The notes beneath the pieces were generated by a model, which was not told where the DNA came from, ran no database searches, and was given only the letters and a program-made list of their open reading frames with translations. This document shows, one piece after another, positions 53,983 through 62,288 of a stretch of DNA of 64,000 nucleotides (positions are counted from its first letter, which is position 1; each line of letters begins with the position of its first letter). The position numbers were made by a program, and so were the translations under genes. The DNA comes from Bryobacteraceae bacterium (lineage in GTDB: Bacteria > Acidobacteriota > Terriglobia > Bryobacterales > Bryobacteraceae), in contig JAIEMJ010000004.1 of the NCBI GenBank assembly GCA_019752335.1, forward strand, positions 1 through 64,000, given 5' to 3'.

Positions 53983-55194
53983 CTAGCGCTTGCTAAGCTC
54001 CTTCTCCAGAATACGCGCCCGTTGGCGGGACTTGAACTCTTCGTCGGGGAATTTTCCTTCCGAGCGCGAGAGGAAACGGCGATAGGCGTCGAGCGCGGGT
54101 TGAAATTGATGATTGCGGTCCAGGATGACGGCGCGGAAGAAATCGTGCGCCGGGGCGTCGTCGCCGAGTTCTTTCAAACGCGCGAAGCAGGCGAGGGCGT
54201 TCTCATCCTGCTTCAGCGAGATGAGCATCGCCGAGAGTTCGCGCCATGCCTGCACGTTCTTCGGTTCCTGTTTGGTGACGAAGTAAAACTGCTGCGCGGC
54301 GGCGTCGAACTTGCGCAGGTCGCGCTGCAGGCGGCCATAAGTCATGCGCAACTCGAGGTTATTGGGCTCCTGCCCCAAGGCGGCTTCGAGCAGCGGCTGG
54401 CTCTTTTCGGGCTCTTTGTTGCGGAGATAGGCCGACGCCAGGGCTAGCCGGTTGGCGACGGTGGGCGAGGCTTTGACGGCGGCTTCGAGCGAGGTGATAG
54501 CGGCGGCGAGTTCACCGGCATCGAGTTGCAGCATCGCCACCCGCTCGCGGGCGGCGGGGCTGTCGAGGGTCTGGTAAAGCGCGATGGCGTCGGCCTTGCG
54601 GCCCGCGGCTTCGAGTTGCGCGGCGAGTTCGCCGGCGGTGTCTTTAAACTGGGGATCCAGCGCGACGGCGCTTTGGTAAGCGGTGATCGCTTCGGGCCAC
54701 TTAGCTTGCTTGGCTAAGGCGCGCCCCAGCCCCAATTGCGACGCGGCGGACTTATCGTCGAGCGTGAGAGCTTCGCGATAAGCGGCTTCGACAGCCGCGG
54801 GCTCCGCGCCGGAAGCTTGCAAGGCGTCGGCGAGGTAGACGCGCGGGCGCGCCTCCTTGGGCTTGGCTTTGGCGGCGTCCTGCAGCGGCGCAACGGCCTC
54901 GGCGGGCTGCTTCGCGCGGAGCAACACCATGCCCAGATTCAGCGACGCTTCGTAGAGGCCAGGCTGCAAGGCCAGCACGCGTCGATAAGCAGCGATGGCG
55001 GGCGCGTCCTGGTTCAGGAAGGTGTGCGCGAGGGCCAGGTTGAACTGCGAGGACAGGTCCTTCGGGTCGGCCGCGATGGCTTTTTCGAGGAGAGCTGCGG
55101 CCTCGGCATACTTCTCGCCTTCCAGCGCCTTCAGCCCCGCGGCGGCGGGGTCCTGTTGCATGAGCAGGGTGGCGAGGATGAGCGTGGCCAGCAC
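53983..55194 (-). CDS. Secreted TPR-repeat protein
   Basis: 403 residues, GTG start; signal peptide (MLATLILATLLMQQ). Ten or so tetratricopeptide repeats (EKYAEAAALLEKAIAADPKD, PAIAAYRRVLALQPGLYEAS, KWPEAITAYQSAVALDPQFK, RKFDAAAQQFYFVTKQEPKN). A protein-protein scaffold, probably periplasmic. TACAAT at 55206-55201 would put the transcription start nearly at the GTG, so a leaderless mRNA is possible. Confidence 0.8.
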   Translation of the reverse strand: MLATLILATLLMQQDPAAAGLKALEGEKYAEAAALLEKAIAADPKDLSSQFNLALAHTFLNQDAPAIAAYRRVLALQPGLYEASLNLGMVLLRAKQPAEAVAPLQDAAKAKPKEARPRVYLADALQASGAEPAAVEAAYREALTLDDKSAASQLGLGRALAKQAKWPEAITAYQSAVALDPQFKDTAGELAAQLEAAGRKADAIALYQTLDSPAARERVAMLQLDAGELAAAITSLEAAVKASPTVANRLALASAYLRNKEPEKSQPLLEAALGQEPNNLELRMTYGRLQRDLRKFDAAAQQFYFVTKQEPKNVQAWRELSAMLISLKQDENALACFARLKELGDDAPAHDFFRAVILDRNHQFQPALDAYRRFLSRSEGKFPDEEFKSRQRARILEKELSKR

Positions 55195-55270
55195 TATTGC
55201 ATTGTATGACGCTGCCCGAGCAGGTTTGGTTTACCGCGTTTCGTGGAGTCGCATGACGAGTGAAGATCAC

Positions 55271-55307
55271 TTGACCCCAAGCATCAGCGTGTATAAAATT
55301 TTATACA
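55271..55307 (+). promoter_or_regulatory. Promoter and palindromic operator of toxin-antitoxin pair
   Basis: The -35 TTGACC (55271-55276) and -10 TAAAAT (55294-55299) are 17 bases apart. A perfect 18-base palindrome TGTATAAAATTTTATACA (55290-55307) covers the -10. It is the likely binding site of the HTH antitoxin encoded downstream, giving autoregulation. Confidence 0.7.
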
Positions 55308-55316
55308 GAGCATGGC

Positions 55317-55661
55317 ATGACGGACGACAAACCGCTTCTTTGGGTGGGGTCTTCCTACAGCGACCTACAGGCATTTCCGAAAGATGCTCGCCGGGAAGCG
55401 GGGTTTCAACTGGGAAAGGTTCAGACTGGGATTGAGCCAGCGGATTGGAAGCCCTTCGACCAAGTGGGAACGGGCACCCGAGAGCTGCGCATCCACGAGG
55501 CAGGCGGCACGTATCGCGTAATGTATGTCGCCAAGTTCGAGGAGGCCATTTACGTCCTGCACTGCTTTCAGAAGAAGACCCAGGCGACTCGCAGGCAGGA
55601 CCTAGCCATTGCGGAAGCGCGCTATCGAGCCGTAGCGAGTGCGAGAAAGGAAACGAAATGA
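55317..55661 (+). CDS. RelE/HigB-type toxin (phage Gp49-like)
   Basis: 114 residues, with the Gp49/HigB-like pattern PLLWVGSSYSDLQAFPKDAR, ELRIHEAGGTYRVMYVAKF, IYVLHCFQKKTQATRRQDLA. RelE-superfamily toxins cut mRNA on the ribosome. Toxin-first order, four-base overlap with the antitoxin gene. Just 10 bases beyond a palindromic operator. Confidence 0.87.
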   Translation: MTDDKPLLWVGSSYSDLQAFPKDARREAGFQLGKVQTGIEPADWKPFDQVGTGTRELRIHEAGGTYRVMYVAKFEEAIYVLHCFQKKTQATRRQDLAIAEARYRAVASARKETK

Positions 55662-55993
55662 AGAAGATTGATACCGAAATCCGCCACGTGACCCCTCCCG
55701 GCGCGAACCTTTTCTTGGAGTTAGGTTTTCCGCCCGGAGAAGCGAAGCGTTTGCATGCCGCGTCCCGGAAGCAAATCAACGACTCCCGCCAATTGAAGCA
55801 GCAATTGATGGAGGAGTTGTCCGTCTGGATTGCGAAACATGACTTGAAGCAAGCAGAAGCCGCCCAGATTCTGATGGTCTCCCGCCCGCGTGTATCCGAC
55901 GTGGTGAACAAGAAGACCGCTAAGTTCACGATCGACACGCTTGTGGATATGCTCAGCCGCGCCGGCAGGCCCGTCAAACTCGCGGTCAGTTAA
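55658..55993 (+). CDS. XRE-family HTH antitoxin (HigA-like)
   Basis: 111 residues. The DNA-binding part is AKHDLKQAEAAQILMVSRPR then VSDVVNKKTAKFTIDTLVDM, a helix-turn-helix common in antitoxins that partner Gp49-type toxins. The N-terminal 40 residues may hold the toxin-binding part. Starts within the toxin stop (ATGA). Confidence 0.87.
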   Translation: MKKIDTEIRHVTPPGANLFLELGFPPGEAKRLHAASRKQINDSRQLKQQLMEELSVWIAKHDLKQAEAAQILMVSRPRVSDVVNKKTAKFTIDTLVDMLSRAGRPVKLAVS

Positions 55994-56008
55994 AGCAAGC
56001 TCTCGCGT

Positions 56009-56305
56009 TTACAACACGCGATGGAGCTTCTGCACCCACGCCGCTTCGGCGACCTTGTCCGCCAATTGCGCGCGGCCGGCGGCGATATGCGCGGACTGGC
56101 CGTGCTTTTCGAGCGCGGCCATCGTGGTCCACTCCTCGACGAAGGTGAAGCGCGTGGGGTCGCTCACGTCGACGAAGAGGTCGTAGCGCAGGCAGCCGTC
56201 TTCCTGCCGCGTGGGGCCGACGTAGCTTTCGAGGACGGCGCGTACGGCATCCTCCTGGCCGGGCTTGGCGTGGATGTGCGCAATGACGTCGATTTGTTCG
56301 CTCAT
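56009..56305 (-). CDS. Antibiotic-biosynthesis-monooxygenase-domain protein (YgiN-like)
   Basis: 98 residues from MSEQIDVIAHIHAKPGQED. Dimeric ferredoxin-like ABM fold: VIAHIHAKPGQEDAVRAVLE, CLRYDLFVDVSDPTRFTFVE, EEWTTMAALEKHGQSAHIAA. Family members include quinol monooxygenases and enzymes of unknown substrate. Follows the M28 peptidase by ten bases, so likely co-transcribed with it. Confidence 0.85.
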   Translation of the reverse strand: MSEQIDVIAHIHAKPGQEDAVRAVLESYVGPTRQEDGCLRYDLFVDVSDPTRFTFVEEWTTMAALEKHGQSAHIAAGRAQLADKVAEAAWVQKLHRVL

Positions 56306-56315
56306 AGGAGTTAGC

Positions 56316-58511
56316 TTAGCGCGTGCGCTCCACGGCCTTCTCAAGCCACTCAGCGTAAGCGGTAAGCGCCTCCGCGGTGAAGCCGATCTGCTCGGTGGCC
56401 TCGGGCCAGAGGCGTTGCTCGATGGCTTCGCGGATGCCGGGCAGGGTCTTCACTCCGTAGCCGGTGTAGAAGCCGGGGGCTTGGAGGACGTGGCGAAACC
56501 AGGGGCGGCGGGGGAGTCCGCCGGTGCGGAGGAAGCGCTGCTCGGCCGCGCGTAGGCTCTCTTCCCAGGCGGCGCGCCGCGGGGCGTCGAGCTTAGCCGG
56601 GTCCACCTTGCTGGCGGCCGTCGCCGCCTGCTCCAGGCGCGCGACCGCGTTCTGCAGGGGCGCGAAGTTGAGGAACGGCACTTCGGCCTCGGGCTCCGGC
56701 ACGATGTAGGTCTTACGCGGATCGGCGGCTAGCCTCAGGGCGCCCGAGCGGATCAGCTCATTCTGGCGGCGCGTCTGGCCGCGCAGATCGTCGGTGAGCT
56801 TGATCACTTCATTCATCCAGCCACGCACGGCCAACGACGTGCCTTCGGCGCGCAACGGCAACCAGTCGGCGTTGGCGAGACGCAGCATCATGCGGCCCCC
56901 CAGTTGCGCGGTGGCCATCACGTATTGGAAGTCGGGATCGGCGAAGCGGACGTAGTGGTCATAGGAGTCGTAATTGGAGTGGTAACTGCCCCCGTTGCCT
57001 TCGCCACCGAAGCCGATGTTCAGGCTGGGGATGCCGAGGTGATGCTGAAAGACGGTATAGTCGCTGCCGGAGCCGAGCGGCGCGATGCGGAACTCGCCTT
57101 CGCCGCCGGTCACTTTGCGGGCGGCGGCCAAACGGTCGAGCACCGGGACGCGCGTTTGCGGATCGAGCATATCGCGCGCCGTTTGCGACGTGAACAGTTC
57201 GAGCGACGCCGCGCCGCCGACGCGCAGGAAGCCGCGCGAGGTGCCATCCGAATTGACGTAAGCGACCGCGTGTTCCTGCAGTTCCTTCGCGTGCAACTCG
57301 CCCCACTCAGTGGAGCCCAGCAGCGCCGGTTCTTCGCCGTCCCAGGCGAGAAACACGAGCGTCCGGGCGGGGCGCCAGCCGCCCTTGGCCAATTCGCCGA
57401 TCATGCGCGCCTCTTCCATCACCGATATCATGCCCGAAAGCGGATCCGCCGCGCCGAAGTTCCAGCCGTCATGATGATTGCCGCGCAACACCCACTGGTC
57501 CGGCTTTTCGGCGCCCTTCATCTTTGCGACGACGTTGTAAGTGGGCGCGAGCTTCCAATCGAATTCCAGCTTCAAGCGGACCTTGGCCGGCCCGGGGCCG
57601 ACGTGATAAGTGAGCGGCAAGCCGCCGCGCCAGGAAGCCGGCGCGACGGGGCCAGTGAGGGCGCGCAAGAGCGGCTCGGCGTCACCGTAGGAGATCGGCA
57701 TCACGGGAATTTTGGTGACCGTGGGCGCCTGTTTGGGGTCGGGTTTGCGATTCGGGTCAGTGGCGGCTTGGAACGGCGTCAGGGGATCGCCAGGGTAGAC
57801 GGGCATGTCCATCACGCTGCCGCGCTGCGCGCCTTGGGCGGGGCGGTAAGGGCCTTGCGGGTAAACGTCGCCCTGCACGTAGCCGTCGTCTTGCGGATCG
57901 GAGTAGATCAAGCAGCCGGCGGCTCCGTTTTCGGCCGCCACCTTAGGCTTGATGCCGCGCCAGGAGGCGCCGTAGCGCGCGAGGACGATCTTGCCGCGAA
58001 CATCAATGCCCATTTCGCGCAGCTTGCGATAGTCGTCCGGCAGGCCGTAGTTGACGTAGACGAGGTCGGCGGTGACGTCGCCGTCGGTGGAGTAGGCGTG
58101 ATAGACGGGCAGGTTGCCGTCCTTGATGGCGCTGGTTTCGTCGCCGGCGACGGGCGGCTCTTCGATCTTGGCCGTAAAGCGCGTCGGGGCCACCATTTCG
58201 AGCAGACGCGTCTTGGGGGTGGGGAACAACGGATAGAAGGTCTCGATCTGCGTCTCGTAGCCCCACTCGCGGAACTGGGCGGCGATAAAGTCGGCCACGG
58301 CCTTGCTGCCGGGGGAGCCGACATGGTGCGGCTTGGAAGAGAGACGCTTCAGCCACTGCTGGAAGTTCTCGCGCTTCAGGCCCTGGTCAAACTTAGCTTC
58401 GAGGGCGATTTCGCGGGCGGCGGAGTCGGCGGTGAAGCCGGCGATGGGGCGGGTAGGAGTCTGAGCGGTGAGGCAGAGCGCGGCGAGCAAGACGGCGAGA
58501 GTCTTTTTCAT
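56316..58511 (-). CDS. M28 zinc aminopeptidase/carboxypeptidase, PSMA-like
   Basis: 731 residues with a signal peptide (MKKTLAVLLAALCLTA). A PA domain insert (about 115-300; KIVLARYGASWRGIKPKVAA, GCLIYSDPQDDG), an M28 catalytic core (LRGNHHDGWNFGAADPLSG with first zinc ligands, LVFLAWDGEEPALLGSTEW with Glu-Glu, GSGSDYTVFQHHLGIPSLN) and a C-terminal transferrin-receptor-like dimerisation domain (to LTAYAEWLEKAVE). It resembles glutamate carboxypeptidase II. Probably degrades peptides outside the cytoplasm. Confidence 0.93.
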   Translation of the reverse strand: MKKTLAVLLAALCLTAQTPTRPIAGFTADSAAREIALEAKFDQGLKRENFQQWLKRLSSKPHHVGSPGSKAVADFIAAQFREWGYETQIETFYPLFPTPKTRLLEMVAPTRFTAKIEEPPVAGDETSAIKDGNLPVYHAYSTDGDVTADLVYVNYGLPDDYRKLREMGIDVRGKIVLARYGASWRGIKPKVAAENGAAGCLIYSDPQDDGYVQGDVYPQGPYRPAQGAQRGSVMDMPVYPGDPLTPFQAATDPNRKPDPKQAPTVTKIPVMPISYGDAEPLLRALTGPVAPASWRGGLPLTYHVGPGPAKVRLKLEFDWKLAPTYNVVAKMKGAEKPDQWVLRGNHHDGWNFGAADPLSGMISVMEEARMIGELAKGGWRPARTLVFLAWDGEEPALLGSTEWGELHAKELQEHAVAYVNSDGTSRGFLRVGGAASLELFTSQTARDMLDPQTRVPVLDRLAAARKVTGGEGEFRIAPLGSGSDYTVFQHHLGIPSLNIGFGGEGNGGSYHSNYDSYDHYVRFADPDFQYVMATAQLGGRMMLRLANADWLPLRAEGTSLAVRGWMNEVIKLTDDLRGQTRRQNELIRSGALRLAADPRKTYIVPEPEAEVPFLNFAPLQNAVARLEQAATAASKVDPAKLDAPRRAAWEESLRAAEQRFLRTGGLPRRPWFRHVLQAPGFYTGYGVKTLPGIREAIEQRLWPEATEQIGFTAEALTAYAEWLEKAVERTR

Positions 58512-58567
58512 GGGAGGAAGGATAGCACGGTGGGCCGCACGTCCGCCATTGGCGTATACTAAGAGGG

Positions 58568-58903
58568 GTGGAGTTCGCAGAAACCGCCGTCTTCACTCGG
58601 CAAGTGCTTGAGTTGCTAACCGATGAAGAGTACTTAAAGCTTCAGATGGACCTGGCGGCAAACCCCGCCATGGGCGCGGTGATTCGAGGCGGAGGTGGGA
58701 TCCGGAAAATCCGTGTTTCTGTGGGCAACCGCGGAAAGCGCGGAGGAGCGCGCGTGATCTACTGTTGGGCGGTTCGGCGGAGTCTGATCTTGCTGCTGTT
58801 GGCCTATCCCAAGAACGCCACTGCCAGCTTAACGCCAACGCAGACCGCGCAATTGGCGAATGCGGTAAAGGAGGAATTCGGGAATGAAAGCAATACTTTT
58901 TGA
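58568..58903 (+). CDS. RelE-type toxin (HigB-2/NadS partner-like)
   Basis: 111 residues, GTG start. Family pattern FTRQVLELLTDEEYLKLQMD, NPAMGAVIRGGGGIRKIRVS, KRGGARVIYCWAVRRSLILL, LLLAYPKNATASLT. Basic RNA-binding residues are preserved, so it seems active. Twenty-base overlap with the antitoxin gene. A TATACT -10-like sequence lies about ten bases before the start. Confidence 0.9.
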   Translation: MEFAETAVFTRQVLELLTDEEYLKLQMDLAANPAMGAVIRGGGGIRKIRVSVGNRGKRGGARVIYCWAVRRSLILLLLAYPKNATASLTPTQTAQLANAVKEEFGNESNTF

Positions 58904-59177
58904 CGAGCTGATCCAGAGCGTTCGGGAGGGAGGCGCCATTCTGCGGGGCCAAAAGCGGGCGTCGCGCCGCTTCGTGATTGAGGCCTCCGGCGTCCGCGCG
59001 ATCCGGGAAAAGACAGCTCTTTCGCAACCCGAGTTCGCCCACTTGATCGGCGTGAGCGTGAAGACACTGCAGAATTGGGAGCAAGACCGTCGCAGCCCAA
59101 CCGGCCCCGCCGCCGCCCTGCTGCGCATTATCTCGAGTGAGCCTCAGCTCGCAATCCAAGCCATCCACCGGCCATAG
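58884..59177 (+). CDS. HTH antitoxin, NadS-like
   Basis: 97 residues. ASRRFVIEASGVRAIREKTAL precedes an XRE helix-turn-helix (SQPEFAHLIGVSVKTLQNWE then QDRRSPTGPAAALLRII), the usual arrangement in NadS antitoxins paired with RelE toxins. Overlaps the toxin gene. Confidence 0.9.
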   Translation: MKAILFDELIQSVREGGAILRGQKRASRRFVIEASGVRAIREKTALSQPEFAHLIGVSVKTLQNWEQDRRSPTGPAAALLRIISSEPQLAIQAIHRP

Positions 59178-59185
59178 ATCAAGAA

Positions 59186-59566
59186 CTACTGGATGGGCAG
59201 GTCCCCGGCTTCTGACAAAACAAAGCCAATTTTCTCCACCTGGGTGGGGTCCGCTAACGGAAGAACTTTTAGCTTCTTTGGGTTAGCGAGCCGTTCGCGG
59301 ATTTCGCGGGCGGTCTGTTGGTCTTTCAGTTCGTCGAGGGAGCGGTAGAAAGCGTCTTCGTGCTGAGCACGCTGGCCGGAAAGGCGATCCAGTTGGTCAA
59401 AATCGAGGGCGGCCAGCGCCTCTGACTCTAGGGTGTCGAGCCGCTGTAACTCCCAGGCGGCGGTGACGAATTGCTCAAACAAGGCCTCTTCCTCGGGGCC
59501 GGAGGGTTCCATGGCCTCCCGGTGGCTGCGGGCGAATGCGGCGAAATCATCGTCGGGCGGGGGCAT
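59186..59566 (-). CDS. Small acidic coiled-coil hypothetical protein
   Basis: 126 residues from MPPPDDDFAAFARSHREAME. Predominantly helical and acidic (EEEALFEQFVTAAWELQRLD, ERLANPKKLKVLPLADPTQV). No family recognised. Starts two bases after the MFS gene stop, so it is the last gene of the VOC-MFS operon. Confidence 0.65.
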   Translation of the reverse strand: MPPPDDDFAAFARSHREAMEPSGPEEEALFEQFVTAAWELQRLDTLESEALAALDFDQLDRLSGQRAQHEDAFYRSLDELKDQQTAREIRERLANPKKLKVLPLADPTQVEKIGFVLSEAGDLPIQ

Positions 59567-59568
59567 CG

Positions 59569-60774
59569 TTACAACTGGGGAATACGGCGTTGGACTACCA
59601 GGAACCACAGGCCCATCAACGCCAGCAAGGTGCCGCAGCCGGCGAGGACCGTGGGGGCGGAGGTGAATTCGATGAGTTCGCCGCAAAGCAGCGCCCCGAT
59701 GGGTCCGCCGCCGCGGAAAGCGACGTTGTAGAGTGACATCACGCGACCGCGCATTTCGTCCGTGGCTTCGCTCTGCACCAGCGAGGCGATCAAAGCGAAG
59801 GTGCCGATGAGGGCGCCGCTGGCCAGGAACAGAATGCCGTAGGAGAGGTACAGGATGCGCGAGAAGGAGAAACCGACAATAAGGGTGCCGAGGGCGATCA
59901 GATTGAAGAGCGCGTAGCGGCCCTTCTTCTCCGAATGGCTGAGCCCGGCGACGATCAGGCCGCCGACGATGGAGCCGGCGCCGGAGACGGTGAGCATGCG
60001 CGTGTAACCGGCGGCGCCCTGGCCGAAAACGTCCTTCACCATCACGGGCAGGAAGACCATCATGGGGAAGCCGAAGAAGGTCATGAAAAAGGCGAGGGCG
60101 ATCAGCGGCACCATGCCGGGGCGGGCGCGGACGAAGTCGATGCCGCCGCGGATGCTTTGGAGGACGGTCTCGCCGCGATTGCCGCCGCCGCGTTTCGGCG
60201 TCATCGCGAGCAGCGCGAAGATCACCGCCAAGAATGAGAGCCCATTCAGCGAGAAGCACCAGGCCGGCCCGAGCGAAACCAGAGCCCAGCCGCCCAGCAT
60301 CGGTCCCAGGACACGCGCGATGTTGAACTGGATGGAGTTCATCGCGATGGCGTTCTGTACTTCGGCCTTGGGCACCATCATGGGCAGGATGGCCTGGTAG
60401 GCGGGCCCGCCAAAGGCTTGTACGCAGCCAGTGAAAAAAGAGAGGGTGAGAATATGCCACACCTGCACCTGGTTCGTGGCGAACAGGAAGGCCAGGGTGA
60501 GCGCGGTGGTCATTTGGCCTACTTGCGAGGCGATGAGCAGTTTCCGGCGGTCAAACCGGTCCGAGGCGACGCCGCCGAAGAGCGACAGCAGTAGAATGGG
60601 GATTTCGCCGAGGAAACTATCGAGCCCAAGCAGGAACTTGGACTGTGACAGCTCCAACACCAGCCAGCTTTGCGCGGCCTTCTGCATCCACGTGCCGATG
60701 GTGGACGTGCAAGCGCCCAGCCACATCAGGCGGAATTCTCGATATTTGAAGGCAGCAAAAACCCGTCGGAACAA
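59569..60774 (-). CDS. MFS transporter (enterobactin exporter-like / MFS_3)
   Basis: 401 residues, 12 transmembrane helices. N-terminal RVFAAFKYREFRLMWLGACT, then QKAAQSWLVLELSQSKFLLG and LSLFGGVASDRFDRRKLLIA (the A-motif-like loop of this group), with IALGTLIVGFSFSRILYLSY in the second half. Members of this family export siderophores, drugs or unknown metabolites. Lies between VOC and the small acidic gene in one operon. Confidence 0.85.
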   Translation of the reverse strand: MFRRVFAAFKYREFRLMWLGACTSTIGTWMQKAAQSWLVLELSQSKFLLGLDSFLGEIPILLLSLFGGVASDRFDRRKLLIASQVGQMTTALTLAFLFATNQVQVWHILTLSFFTGCVQAFGGPAYQAILPMMVPKAEVQNAIAMNSIQFNIARVLGPMLGGWALVSLGPAWCFSLNGLSFLAVIFALLAMTPKRGGGNRGETVLQSIRGGIDFVRARPGMVPLIALAFFMTFFGFPMMVFLPVMVKDVFGQGAAGYTRMLTVSGAGSIVGGLIVAGLSHSEKKGRYALFNLIALGTLIVGFSFSRILYLSYGILFLASGALIGTFALIASLVQSEATDEMRGRVMSLYNVAFRGGGPIGALLCGELIEFTSAPTVLAGCGTLLALMGLWFLVVQRRIPQL

Positions 60775-60786
60775 AGTGTGGTGGCC

Positions 60787-61170
60787 TTAGGGCAGCGGTT
60801 TTTCGCGGGCGATGAGGTGGAGGATGTTGCCGTCCAAATCCTCGAAGAAGACCAGCCGATTGCCCTGGTTCTCGTACGGCGCGCCGAGGAACTTCACGCC
60901 CTTGGCCTGGAGGTCGGCATAACCGGCGTCAAAGTTGTCGAGGGCGATGGCCAAATGCCGGATGCCGCGAGTCTTCATCTGATTCTCAACGGGGTCGCCC
61001 ACGCTGGGGATGATTTCCAGCATGGAGCCGTTGGGGGCCTTGACGAAGAAAAAGACGTCGTAGGAAAAGTTGATGTGGAAACCGAGCGTCGCCACGTACC
61101 AGTCGGCGAGAGCCTTGGGGTTGGGCGAGGCGATGGCGGTATGTTCAAGTCCGTGATAGGTGGCGGCCAT
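60787..61170 (-). CDS. VOC-family (glyoxalase/dioxygenase-fold) protein
   Basis: 127 residues with paired beta-alpha-beta-beta-beta modules: LEHTAIASPNPKALADWYVA, MKTRGIRHLAIALDNFDAGY, PYENQGNRLVFFEDLDGNIL. Metal-ligand candidates are His10, His74 (IRHLAI) and a Glu in FFEDLDGN. Metal-dependent small-molecule enzyme or binding protein; substrate unknown. First gene of a three-gene operon. Confidence 0.85.
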   Translation of the reverse strand: MAATYHGLEHTAIASPNPKALADWYVATLGFHINFSYDVFFFVKAPNGSMLEIIPSVGDPVENQMKTRGIRHLAIALDNFDAGYADLQAKGVKFLGAPYENQGNRLVFFEDLDGNILHLIAREKPLP

Positions 61171-61235
61171 AAGACATCAGGATAGCAGCCGCGGAGGCGA
61201 ATAAAAAAAGGAAACGGAAATCGCACTTCTCGGAG

Positions 61236-61241
61236 TAGAAT
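61236..61241 (+). promoter_or_regulatory. -10 element of 6S RNA gene
   Basis: TAGAAT, seven bases before the predicted 6S RNA 5' end at 61248. No convincing -35 was seen. Confidence 0.5.
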
Positions 61242-61247
61242 GGGGCT

Positions 61248-61459
61248 GGGAGTGGGTCTGCGGAGTTCGTGGAAGCCTCTAATAAATTGATCCTATAGTC
61301 AATGTCATGGGATCCGACTCGAGCATAGTGCCGGTGTGCATGCTCCCGTTAGCTTCGGCTGACGACGGAGAAGTCTAAAGGCGCGCGGGGGGTCCCCCCC
61401 TCAGCTGTTAGGGGTCAATGACGGAGGTGGAGCCGGCTTTGGTGGATTCGCTCCCATTT
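61248..61459 (+). ncRNA. ssrS: 6S RNA (RNA polymerase-binding regulator)
   Basis: The segment GGTGTGCATGCTCCCG (61334-61349) followed by GGAGAAGTCTAAAGGCGCG (61367-61385) matches the core of E. coli 6S RNA (GGTGAGCATGCTCGG ... GAGAAGCCTTAAAACTGCG). The ends close by a 14-pair stem: 61248-61261 with 61442-61455, followed by TTTT. 6S RNA mimics an open promoter and holds housekeeping-sigma RNA polymerase in stationary phase. It lies 14 bases before ymdB, recalling the ssrS-ygfA pairing of Proteobacteria. A GGGGGG/CCCCCC stem (61387-61399) gives an inner hairpin. Exact ends are inferred. Confidence 0.75.
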
Positions 61460-61473
61460 TCTCGCTCTTTGTC

Positions 61474-62253
61474 ATGCGTATCTTCTTCATTGGTGACATC
61501 TTTGCGTCCGTGGGCCGGGGAATCGTCTTAGAGAACTGCCAGCGGATCGTCACCGAGGAAAAAGTGGACCTGGTGATCGCCAACGGCGAAAACTCCGCGG
61601 GCGGCTTTGGCATCAATCCGAATATCGCCGACGAGTTGTTTTCCGTCGGCGTCGACGTGATCACCACCGGCAACCACGTTTGGGATAAGCGCGAAATCTA
61701 CGATTATCTAGCTCGCGATTCTCGCGTGCTTCGTCCGGCCAACTACGCGCCGGACCTGCCGGGCAGGGGCCTGCACATCGCCCGGGCGCGCAATGGGGTG
61801 TCGTGCGCCGTGCTGAACCTGCAAGGGCGGGTACACATGGCCCCCACCGATTGTCCCTTTCGCAAGGCCGACGAGTTACTGGCGGGGCTCGACGAGGCAG
61901 TGCGAGTCCGTTTCGTCGACTTTCACGCCGAAGCGACCAGCGAAAAGATGGCGATGGGCTGGTATTTGGATGGACGCGTCTCCGCCGTTGTGGGGACGCA
62001 TACCCACATTCCCACGGCCGATACCCGCATTCTGCCCAAAGGGACGGCTTACCAGACCGACTGTGGCATGACCGGCCCCTACGATTCGATCATCGGCGTG
62101 GAGAAAGACGCCGTCTTGCGCAAGTTTCTCACCTCCATGCCGGTGCGCTTTGAACCGGCCCGCGAAATGGTGGAGTTGCATGGCGTGCTGATCGACGTCG
62201 AAGAGTCCTCGGGCCGGGCGACCGCGGCGCGACGGGTCGAAGTACGCCGGTAG
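61474..62253 (+). CDS. ymdB: YmdB-type metallophosphoesterase (TIGR00282)
   Basis: 259 residues. Motifs: RIFFIGDIFASVGRG (Asp metal ligand), VIANGENSAGGFGINP, ITTGNHVWDKREIYDYL (Asn-His), VDFHAEATSEKMAMGWYLDG and VVGTHTHIPTADTRILP. In Bacillus YmdB is a 2',3'-cyclic nucleotide phosphodiesterase controlling biofilm and nanotube formation. Full length. Directly downstream of the 6S RNA. Confidence 0.93.
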   Translation: MRIFFIGDIFASVGRGIVLENCQRIVTEEKVDLVIANGENSAGGFGINPNIADELFSVGVDVITTGNHVWDKREIYDYLARDSRVLRPANYAPDLPGRGLHIARARNGVSCAVLNLQGRVHMAPTDCPFRKADELLAGLDEAVRVRFVDFHAEATSEKMAMGWYLDGRVSAVVGTHTHIPTADTRILPKGTAYQTDCGMTGPYDSIIGVEKDAVLRKFLTSMPVRFEPAREMVELHGVLIDVEESSGRATAARRVEVRR

Positions 62254-62288
62254 GCGAAGCGTAGTAAAAAACCACTCTTCACTTTTTT

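Noticed and set aside
56904-58562. 552-residue plus-strand frame opposite the M28 peptidase
   Set aside because: V/G/A/R/D-rich shadow of a well-supported peptidase gene.
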